Source of the DNA: Neoscytalidium dimidiatum
Taxonomy: Eukaryota; Ascomycota; Dothideomycetes; Botryosphaeriales; Botryosphaeriaceae
DNA: 64,000 nt
Assembly (NCBI GenBank): GCA_037367355.1
Contig: CM074703.1
Span: 1,736,001-1,800,000, forward strand
Direction: 5' to 3'
Part shown: positions 44,563-53,828 of the stretch, piece after piece
Position numbering within the stretch: the stretch's first letter is position 1
Layout: each line of letters opens with the position of its first letter
Position numbers and translations under genes: made by a program
Notes under the pieces: generated by a model
The model's input: only the letters and a program-made list of their open reading frames with translations
Told to the model about the DNA's origin: nothing
Database searches by the model: none

Positions 44563-45927
44563 AGATGGAAGAAAGACAAAGAGAGGATGATTTCTATATC
44601 TCGTCGGAATAGATGGATATACCAGTCAACATATTACGCCAGATTCCTTATTTAATAGACGAATCATCTACGTTCTCTCCGGGCACGCAAGGATATAGTC
44701 GAGCCTACCGCACCCTCTAAAATCCAGAGTTATAAATAGACATCGTGTATATTTCGTATAAGGGGAGGTAGCTAGTTATCCTAGTATATTCCAGTCTATT
44801 TTAGTATATACTAGTCTCGAAATAATTAATTTATTATACGGATTTAGTAGGCCCTTCAGGCACTAACTAAGAAGTAGACCGCCGGGTAGTTATCTAGCGG
44901 CCTTATAGGTTAGAAAGGAACCGAAATAACTAATACTCCGCCGGCTTAGTTACAGTATACTAAGAATAGGCGAGTATATAAAACTATCTACTCTTCTACT
45001 ATCTTCTTTTCTTCTTCTCTTTATACTTAAATTTCTTCTTAATAGTAATGCTATTCTTTAGATTTTAGCTTTCTTATAGTTTAGAATACTAGTAGATTCT
45101 TTTCTTATACTATATTATTATATTTAAGTAGATTACGAGTCTATTAACTATTCCGTCGACAAGTTCAGGCCCTATATAGCGCTGGACCTATGATGATTCG
45201 CAAGACTCCACCCCGTTAATACACGAGCAGTATGGTCCTTAGGGAAGCTGTAGTAGTAACTCAGACCCTCAAAATAGTTCGTGCGAAGTCGAAGCAGTCT
45301 TCTGGATGTGGCGGTCTGCATGAATATGTTAAAGCCACTATCCCGCGCTGTAATCAGTGCTGCGTTGTACTTTTTTTTTTTTTTTTTTTTGGTCCGACGC
45401 TGTCGCTAGTCTCTCCAAGCATTCACATTCGGGCAACTGCTTCTGCTGCCCACGTTAAAGGTTGCCCGTTACAATGACTTTCAGCTGAGCTCGGACACTT
45501 GCGTAGAACCCAGCGTTGTTTGCTCCGAGCGGGCAATGCCACGCTTCCGAATAGACCATGACGTAGACCCAAAGCCCACTCGCTGGCCAACAGTGGAGCT
45601 CGGCCGCCTACCCGCAAGAAAGGCACCATGATGGCTGACACCCACTCACATCACTCACTCATCCCACACACTGCATCGCAACTCCTCCTCCTCCTCCTCC
45701 TCCTCCTCCTCACTAACACACGACAATACACGCACTCCGCTCATCTCACAGCCTCCAAAGCACTCATAAGACAACTTGATCCATACCAATCATTCTTCGT
45801 TGCATACGACTCATAACGCATACCTACGCAGGTCCACCGACTATTTCATCCGAGCCCTTTCCCGTATAGCTTCGACCCACTAAGCTAATCCGACCAGCCT
45901 GACCTCAGGGAATCAAATCAAATCAAT
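44563..45927. other. AT-rich region with LTR-like copy 2 and microsatellites
   Basis: Very AT-rich between about 44.7 and 45.15 kb because of the repeat copy listed separately. Farther right are a poly-T run of 22 (45370-45391) and a CTC trinucleotide run (45682-45710). No gene is visible. The right end is the 3' flank of Het-C. Confidence 0.45.
44845..45140 (+). repeat. LTR-like direct repeat, copy 2 (more mutated)
   Basis: It aligns by eye with copy 1 but with more A and T: for example AAGTAGACCGCCGGGTAG against AAGTGGACCGCCGGGTAG, and CTAACTAAG against CTGATCAAG. The excess of C-to-T and G-to-A differences is what repeat-induced point mutation leaves in ascomycetes. It lies about 3.8 kb from copy 1 in direct orientation. 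Confidence 0.55.
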
Positions 45928-48900
45928 CTAATACCCACCGCCTCCATACCCACCACCGCCATAACCGCCGCCCTGGCCGTACTCCCTCCGCGGACGACCG
46001 TACTCGTCCACCTCGCCGCCAAAGCCACCAGGCATGCGGTCGCCGCCACCGCCGCCGTATCCACCACCATACTCCTCGCGGCGAGGCTCGCCGTAGCCGC
46101 TGCTACCGCCGCCATAACCGCCGCTCGAGTACTCGGACGAGCCGCCGCCGTAGCCACCGCCGGAGCTGTACTCGGAGCGGCCGCCCTGGTAGCCGCTGCT
46201 TCCGCCGCCGTAACCGCCGCCGGAGCTGTACTCGGAGCGGTCGCCGTAGCCAGAGGAGGAGGTGAACTCGGACGAGCGGCCATAGCCACTCTCGCCGCCG
46301 TAGCCACCGCCGCCGTAGCCACCGCGCTCACGGGAGCCGGAACGACGGCGCTCACGCGAACCGGAGCGGCGGCGGGAGCCCGAGCGGCGGCGGGAGCCCG
46401 AGCGGCGGCGGGAGCCGGAACGACGACGCTCGCCGTACTCGTTCGAGCCGCGACGCTCGCGGGAGCCCGAACGGCGCCTGTGTTTTTTGCCGTCGTCAGA
46501 ATCGTCATCGTCATCGTTTGAACCGTAGTCGCCGCGCTCCTTCTTGCGACGGTTCTTCTCCTCCTTCTCGCGCCGCTTCTTCTCCTTCTTGCGGCGCTTC
46601 TCTTCGTCCGAGTCCTCGTTCTTGGAGGCGCGGCGACCGTGGTGCCTAAGCTTCGTCGGCGAGGGGGAAAGGGAAATAGGGAAATTCGGTATGCTTACCT
46701 GGATTCAGACGAGTAGTACTCGCCGCTGCCACCGCCACCGTAACCCTCGGTGCGCTGCCTGCTCTCGTACGAGCCGCTGGAGTAGTCGTAGCGCTCTTCG
46801 GTGCGTCTCTCGTAACCGCCGGAGCCGTAGCTGCGCTCCTCGCTGCTGGCTTGCATGCCGTAACTGGAGCGGCCCTCGGACTCGTAGCGCGAGAACTCCT
46901 CGCGCTGGCCGCTGCCGTCGCCGTACTCGGTGCGGCGGTATTCGGTCTGGCCGTAGCGCTCACCGCTGCCGCGGCGCTCGCGGTCGCGTTGGCCGTACGA
47001 CTCGTTGTAGGAGCCGTCGCGGCCGTAACCGGACTTGTGATACGAGTCTTCGACCTCGTTCTCCTTCTTCTCGTTGTCCATGACATTGCTGATGGTGCTG
47101 CCGACGATGCCGCCCAGCATGCCTCCAAGGACACCGCCGCCGACGGCCTCGCTGACGCCTTGGCTAATGTTGCTGGCAACCTTGTTCTGGGATCCAGAGC
47201 TGCCGCCGCTGCCACCGCCAATCTTGGCCATACCAAGGGGCTTGCCGCAGCCGTGGCCGGAATCGTGGACTCCTTCCTTGTGGTTGCGGCCGCTCTCGAC
47301 ACCGTCACGCGACAGCTTGTCACGGAGGTCATCGCGCTCACGGTCACTCTTCTCCTCCCACCACTGCTGGACGACACGGAACATCAACTGGCGACCGTCG
47401 CTAGCACCGTCGCGGCCAATTTCACGCTGAGCGGGGTGGTGGAAAACCCCGGTGATGATGCGGTTCAGGGTGCGGTCGACGTCAACGTTGTCATCATCCC
47501 AGGCCTCAACGATCTGAGGAACGACCCACTTCAGAACCTGAGAAGCGATCTTGCCAGCAGGCTCGTTCAGGATGTTGCTGAAGTGGTCCTTGGACAGCAT
47601 AGAGTGAGTAGGGTCAGAGCAGTCATCATCATTGAAGACAATGTGCTGCTTGTCGATGGAGGACTGAATGACCTCGGAGGAGCCGGTCTCAAGCTCAGAC
47701 TTGACCTGCTGAAGCAGGGGAAGGATGAAGGGAGCGATGAGAGAGAAGACGAAGATGTTGATCTGGTTCTGGAATTCCTCGATGAGGTCAGGCAGAACTG
47801 GAATCTTGTCGATGGCCTCCGAAATGTTCTGCATGATCTCATCGTGGAATTCGATAACGGGATAGATCTGGCGGCGGATCTGCTCAGCCTGCTCAACGAA
47901 AGCCTCGGGCTCCTTGGGGTTGATGTCCATGTTCTCCATCTGAGCAGCAGTGGCATTGGCCTCGAGCTCATCAGCCTTGCCAGCTTCGTCCTTGCCGCCG
48001 AAGATGCCGTCAGGGAGCTTGCTCAGGAGGTCCTTGACCATACTCTTAGCTTCATGGTTGCGCTGAGCGTCGCTGATGGTGCCCTCGAGCTCCTGAATCT
48101 CAGACTGGGTAGCCTTGTCGTTGACCTCACCCATGACGGAGTGCAGGAAGTCGACACCTCCGAAAGTACCAGTAACAATGGGGTAGACAGGGTGGTCCAC
48201 ACCCTCGATCTCAATCTTGGTGTTGCGGCCGACATGAGGGAACACGTCACGCTCGCCAAGTTCGCGAAGGGCAAGCTCGGTGAAGTTGGAGTGAGCAGAG
48301 TAGTCTGGGAGGGAAATCAGTAAGCCGTGTCGTCTCTCGCAATGCCCAAATTTACATACCCTCAAGGCAGTGGCAGCCAGTGCCAAGGAGTCTCAGAGCC
48401 TCGTACAAGTCGGCCTTGTTTCCATCACGGTTGTAGCGGCGGGCAAGCTCGATTGAGCGGCCGAAAAGCTTGCGGACGAGACCGGCAGAAGTGTCGATAC
48501 CAACGTCCTCATTGGCAATGTAGTTCTTAAGACCGGTGCGCTCATCAATGGCGAGCTCAGTGCGCTCATCTACCGGACCACGGAGACGCCTATCGTACTC
48601 GCGTGCGTCCAGGTTGTCCGCGTAGTCCTTAGGGTTATCGATGTGCTCTTCAGGGCTGACTTACGTGTCAGCAGGTGTCACAACACGATAGGAAGCTCTG
48701 GAACGTACCGGTAGCAGCCGAGGCGGTCGCGAGTGACCTCAAACTCGCCAGTGCCATAGCCAAAGGTCATGAAACCGAGGATCCAGAGCAGGAGCCTGAT
48801 TGCCTCAGAGCTAACCATCTTAAGTGCTCCAACCTGTGTAGTGAGCACATTAGCGGGGCAAGGCTCTCTCACAATGCAGCTCGCAGTCGCGCAGCTTCAA

Positions 48901-49198
48901 CTTTGGGGCACTCGAAGGCAGGATGACTTACATCGACGGCCTGGGAGTAATCGCGAAGCCAATTGCCAAAGTAGACGCGCTTGACGTCCATCTTGGAGAA
49001 CTTCTTGCCGTTGCCAGCGCGACCCATCAAGAGGGCCAGCAGGGTGTCTTCGATATCGCCATGGCGCCAGTTCTGACCCTCGATCTTCGCAGTGGAGGCA
49101 ATGTTACCAGCTCCGAAGGCATGGCTGGGCTGCGCGAGGAAGACGAGCAGCACCAGGCAGGAGAGGAGGAAGAGCGGGGAGAGCCGAACGGTCGGCAT
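45928..49198 (-). CDS. het-c: Het-C heterokaryon incompatibility protein
   Basis: Five exons on the minus strand: 48932-49198, 48709-48833, 48655-48360 (read downward), 46699-48304 and 45928-46645, giving 1003 residues. A signal peptide (LFLLSCLVLLVFLAQPSHA) precedes the family hallmark FGAGNIASTAKIEGQNWRHG and KRVYFGNWLRDYSQAVDVG. Exon 3 carries the acidic PEEHID region and LGTGCHCLEDYSAHSNFTEL. The C-terminal third is unusually long: Ser/Tyr/Arg/Gly-rich, then a KRRKKEKKRREKEE stretch, tandem RRSGSR units and GYGGG repeats. In Neurospora, different het-c alleles in one cytoplasm trigger cell death; the protein is surface or secretory. All introns are 50-120 nt with good signals. The usual NLR-like partner pin-c is not present in this window. 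The start is the ATG at 49198, because the frame upstream has only a GTG. Confidence 0.92.
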
Positions 49199-50030
49199 GG
49201 TGGGCACAGTGTGTGCGTCAATGCAATGCTAGGCGAATACTGTAGGTATACTGGAGTTGATGATCAGGGAGGGTGCGGATAGGAAGAAGAGGGTGGTGAG
49301 GTTGAGGAGGGGCTTGTGGGAGCGTCAGGTATGGGAAGAGTAAACAGCTGGAGGAGGGGCACATGAAGGTCGGATCGGCCTGAGACCACTGCTGCAGCGC
49401 GCGCCAATCCAGCTGGATTGTGTGGCCGCCAAGCACTCTCTGACGTCGACGCCCCTCGCGCGATGCTTGTTTGCAAAGCTCCAGCCCTGCGTGCACGGCG
49501 GGGCGCCTGGGCGTCGCTCGTACACGTACACGTACGTCGCGCAAGCAAAGAAACGCGCCTGCCACTCTCGCTGTGCCTGGGCAACGCGGCGCCCGGCTAA
49601 TCCAGCGCTGTTGGACCCTTGGAGTTGCTCTCCCCCTCGGTGGTGCCCCGCGCTGTAGCAGCTAGTCGCACAGTTTGCGCGACGCGTTTTGTAGCAGGGG
49701 TGCAGGCGGCGAGCTAGAACACAAGTCAGCGGCCTGCGCCATCACGCCAACAATTGGCCGCCAGCACTGCTAACCGGTCACGGATATTCGGCAGCCGACC
49801 GCGGTCTTCACGAGCCCATCTGCCACAATTTTTCTGCCTGCTGTCCAGCTTTTTCGTTATTCTAAAAATGCCCGCCGCAATTATTGGCCGAGCAAGCCCC
49901 AGCGCGAAGATTTTGAAACAGGAGCGACACGCTTGCCACCACCTGCTCCACAACGCGCACATCCCTGCTCAGCTGCGTGATACGAACTGGCTGGACGTGC
50001 CTCCCTCCGCCTCCACCTCCGCCCACCCTC
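49199..50030. other. Het-C promoter and 3' flank of the Clr5 gene
   Basis: An 832-nt spacer between two minus-strand genes. Open frames on both strands are short and biased. A CGTACACGTACACGTACG motif repeat lies near 49520-49537. Nothing else is recognised. Confidence 0.35.
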
Positions 50031-52115
50031 TCACGCCAGCTGCACCGCAAACGTAACCTTCCCTGCCGACATGTGTGCCAGATAGCCTCCCAGCTCCTCG
50101 TTGTCGTCGATGGGGTAATTGACCTCCTTGAAATCCTGCCCTTTGACCACTCCCTCGATCCGCACCACGCTTGATCCCGCATGCGCCCTTGTAGCCAGTG
50201 CTCGCAGCTCTTCCATCGTGCCTGAAGTCAGTGCTCCCAGCCACAGACGCGGATCAGCCTGTATCTGCGAGTGAGGGTGCAGTCTGAAATAGACAGGTAT
50301 GGGCGTGGGTGACGGATCCGGATAAGCCGGAGCATAGCTATACTCTCGTGCATGCTGTTGATGCTGCGCAGAGCCGACATCCGTGTACCCTTGCTGCTGA
50401 TGCATTGTGTGGTTGTTGTATATCGGGCTTTCCTGCTGTTGTCCCGCCAAGTCGTTCGCCGCTAAGAGAAGCGACGGGTCGATCTGGAGATCCGTAGCAC
50501 CGGTCACTTCGGGAGCTGCGGATGTCGTCGGTGTGGGTGTGGTGGGCGCATAGGCCGTCGGTGTTGACTTCATCGGACTAGCATGAGCACTCTGAGATCT
50601 GCGACTGTTGCGTGCAGGAGTCTGCATACTCCGCGGAGGAGCTGGACCCGGACCAGGCCCGGTTTTGCTCTGCTTCCTACGTGCAGGGTCACGCTTCGCC
50701 TGGTCGTCTCGAAGACGCTTCATAACATCGCGACAGAGTACCTCCAGAGCTTTGAGTCGTTGCTGATGCTGCGGATCCGCCTCACCGGGTGCAAGGATGC
50801 GCTGCAAGATTGCCGAGCCCGCCATCCATCGCTCCTTGAGTTCTTGCCAGCGCTCGTCTCCCGTCTCCAGTTTGCTTGTGATGCGGTCCGACCGCAGAAT
50901 ATCGTAGAAGTCACTCCGAATTTGCCTGCTCTCTTCTGGATTGATTCCGATGATGTTCTTCGCCTCGGCAATGGTCATCCTGCGCTCCATGGTACGCATC
51001 CGCTTGGTGACATCAGTGCAGATGACATCCAGCGAAAGGGCTTTCTGGCCATCAGGCTTGTCTGACTGGTCATCGGAAAACTGTGCATGCAGATGCTCGT
51101 TTTCAGCAATCAAGCGATCTTTGACCTGTTGCCACTTGTCTGGGCCGGCCAATGTCTTCTTGATGACTCCTTCCTCCTCGCAAATCATTTGAAATTGGTC
51201 GCGCAGCTGCCGATAAAGCTCGTTGTCAAGGTTCAAGTAAGCTTTGCTCTCATCAATAGTCGTCTCGGAAGGGAAACGAGGTGGGCCTGCAGGGTCGGCG
51301 GGTAATCCCGCATACCCGCGCGTCCGCCGTCGACGTTTTCGACTGCGCCACCGCTCTTCGCTCTCTTGCTGCATCTTCTCCAAGCGTTCTTTTCGCTTGC
51401 GTAAAGTCTCGGGGTCGACCTCCGGAGACGGCTCTCTGGGCGCTGGTGCAGGCGTACGGGGAGTCGCGACCGGAACGCTCGCTGCATCTTCCTAGTTCAA
51501 GGTTATTATGACGATTTCTGACACCGGTAGACAAACATACAGTGATAGCCTGTTGTAACTCATGGACGAAGGCCTCCGTATAGTTCTCGGCGGCCTGTGC
51601 GATAACTGTGGTGGTCGTTGTTCCCTTCATGCCATTGGGCACTCTGAGCAGCCATCTGTTCTTCGCACGAACACGCATGAGCTCACGCTCTTTGATATCG
51701 AAGCCCTCATCGTTTAAGATCTGCAGCATGTCCCGCTGATTCGTATTCTTTTCCCATAGCTCTTTGACGCGCGCAACAAGCGCCGGATTCTTGTGTGCAG
51801 GATTCTGCTTGCTTGGAAAATCCCATCGCTGCAACACCCGTGAGCATATGAAGACTCTGCATTAGAGATAGCAGGGAAGCCGACCTTAAACTGAGTCTGG
51901 AACGCGCGTTTACTACTTCAAGTCAGTCCTCGCGTTCCGTGTACGAGTCGGCATCCGTAGAATACGGCGGACCGTCAAAACAGCGCAAAATCAACGACGA
52001 ACCTTGGCGTGAAATCCCTCTGCCTCCAGTACTCGATGACCTCATCCAAGGACTTTCGCTCTTCGACATACATCCGATAGCATTCAGTCTCCTTCCCCTC
52101 CCAGTCATAAACCAT
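50031..52115 (-). CDS. Clr5-domain protein, putative transcriptional regulator
   Basis: Four exons on the minus strand: 52003-52115, 51885-51912, 51541-51828 and 50031-51491, giving 629 residues. Splicing of the 28-nt second exon restores the Clr5 domain: MVYDWEGKETECYRMYVEE...YWRQRDFTPSKRAFQTQ then FKRWDFPSKQNPAHKN. Next comes LWEKNTNQRDMLQILNDEG and a basic RWRSRKRRRRTRG stretch, a helical middle region with two similar ITS/DERWQELKERW-like and PDKWQQVKDRL segments, a disordered Pro/Thr/Gln-rich linker and a folded C-terminus ending AGKVTFAVQLA. The Clr5 domain is found at the N-terminus of many ascomycete nuclear proteins and is thought to bind DNA or chromatin. An upstream ATG at 52232 would add 39 residues; 52115 is preferred because the domain usually begins at the first Met. 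The second donor (GTCGGC) is weak. Confidence 0.78.
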
Positions 52116-52859
52116 TTTGACGGAGTGTTGTGGGCTTTGCAGATCCAGCAGGCGAAAAGTGCGCTGTTGGTGCGTTGGCGCAACCTGACGTTGTTGCTGC
52201 TCCGGTCGGCGGATCTTCGCTTGCCGACTCAACGTTCAGTCACGTGCTGGCTTTAGAGCGGAAGCTGCATGACGGAAATGAGAATGAGCATGAGCGAACC
52301 AGTGTGCAGGTCAAGAAAATCAATATTGACTGTTTCATAGCGCCACCCTGTTTGATGTATGTCATTATCAGCCAGTGCTTGACTGTTGTCTTGTCAGCCT
52401 ATCAAAAAGACGGCAAGCCTGATAGCAGCCTTCCGCAATAATGCGCCCTGAAACCAGTCCGTGCTGAGCATATGTAGCCATTTTGCACGAGATCTATGTA
52501 CTTGGCTGGTGTGCAAATCGACAACTATTTGCCTGGCGCTAAGAGCAGAATCGAGGCCTGTTCTAATCCTCCCTGCCGCCCCCTGTTGAGCTACTTCACG
52601 GCGCTCGCTTTAGCTGCTGGTTGCTACTTTAGATTCAACGCACGTGTGAGTAGACCGAGGAGGGCCGTGAACCGTGTATTGCATTACCAAACTATTGAAA
52701 ATATACAGATGGAGGGGCTAAGAAGTGAAGGAACCAAAGCCGAAGCAGGTCGCTGAATTGCCGGGAGTGTTAAAGCAAGATGCCTGCGTGTTGGGAAGAC
52801 GTATTTTGGTGGGAATGATGATTCCTCCAAACCCAAACTCCTTGCCGATGGTGAGATTG
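52116..52859. other. Clr5 promoter region and LC8 3' flank
   Basis: A 744-nt spacer between two minus-strand genes. Includes an open upstream extension of the Clr5 frame to 52232. No other feature is recognised. Confidence 0.35.
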
Positions 52860-53467
52860 TTACTGGGTTTTGAAAAGCAGAATCGCGCAATGACCCAAGT
52901 AAAAGTAGATGAAATGCTTGGTTTCTGAAACACCATCAGCCGCAGAAAGATGCACAAAGCACACAACGCAACCTACCATGCGTAACAAAGCTCCCGAAAT
53001 TCCTGCCCACGATGCAGTGCCAGGTAGCTCCTCGCTTGTCGTCGAACTGGACACGATCAGCGCCCGGCTCCGCGTGAGCGATGTTGTTGGCATCTTACCT
53101 CTTTCTTGATGTACTGAGCGATATCCTGAAGCTACTTAAGCTTGCAACGTTTCTCACCTACGGCTTGAAGCCAATACACACCTTTTCAATGTTGAACTTC
53201 TGCATGGCCTCGGTTGCTAGACACGAGTCAGTATCGCAGCATGCATGTGTCAGGAAGGCAACGACTCACCAACTTCAATAGCTTGCTCTTGCATGTCGAG
53301 CGTCTGGATTACGATTAGTGGAGAGAGCGCAGTCTTCCGGAACAAGTGGCACCCATACCATGTCCGCGGACTTGACCTGAGCTGAACACAAACATCAGCG
53401 CATGCTTCCACGACAGGCAAAAGGGGGGCTTACCCTCCAGCTTCTCAGGGTTCTTCTCGTTGGCCAT
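52860..53467 (-). CDS. Dynein light chain LC8 (seven exons)
   Basis: Seven short exons on the minus strand: 53434-53467, 53359-53381, 53270-53303, 53182-53216, 53099-53125, 52977-53046 and 52860-52924. Together they encode 95 residues, too fragmented to show as one open frame. The assembled protein reads [51 protein letters not shown], then [16 protein letters not shown] and a C-terminus [16 protein letters not shown], an almost textbook LC8/DYNLL sequence. LC8 is a homodimeric hub in dynein and many other complexes; in Aspergillus the orthologue NudG supports nuclear migration. Every intron is 51-55 nt with GT...AG ends and all phases agree. It is divergent from MRD1, 361 nt apart. Confidence 0.92.
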
Positions 53468-53828
53468 GGTGATGACGAAGTGGGGTGTGGAGTAGACACG
53501 GAGAGTTGAACGATTAGGGACGGGAGAGGAGCAGCGATATGGAAATAGATGGAACAGGGAGGCGGAGCTGATTGGTCAAATACTGTGATGGTCTCCGGAT
53601 GGGTCTGTCCGGCATGTGAGGAAGGGGGAGTTACGACCGGTGGGCGGTCAGCGGTCAACGCTGGTGGGTCGGCGCTTCCGGTGCCCGACACGAAAAACGG
53701 GAGGCCCGTGCGGCCCAGAAGTTTTTCCCTTGCACGTCAGGACTGTGCGACTATTTACGCCCACTCACAACACAAAATCTCCCACGCGCCCATCACTCGC
53801 TCCCACAGCGCGTCCGCGGCCCCTCAGC
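53468..53828. promoter_or_regulatory. Shared divergent promoter of LC8 and MRD1
   Basis: A 361-nt region separates the two ATGs. Both genes are housekeeping genes, so a compact bidirectional promoter is likely. A pattern GCGGTCAGCGGTCAACG near 53644 could be a factor site, but I cannot name the factor. Confidence 0.45.

Noticed and set aside
45867..45897. tRNA-like half (minus-strand TTAGCTTAGTGG)
   Set aside because: No T-arm, anticodon stem or matching acceptor half nearby; a chance hairpin.
46851..48323. 490-codon plus-strand frame opposite Het-C
   Set aside because: It is the exact antisense of Het-C exon 4. The Leu/Val/Asp-rich composition is the mirror of GC-biased codons, and no domain is visible.
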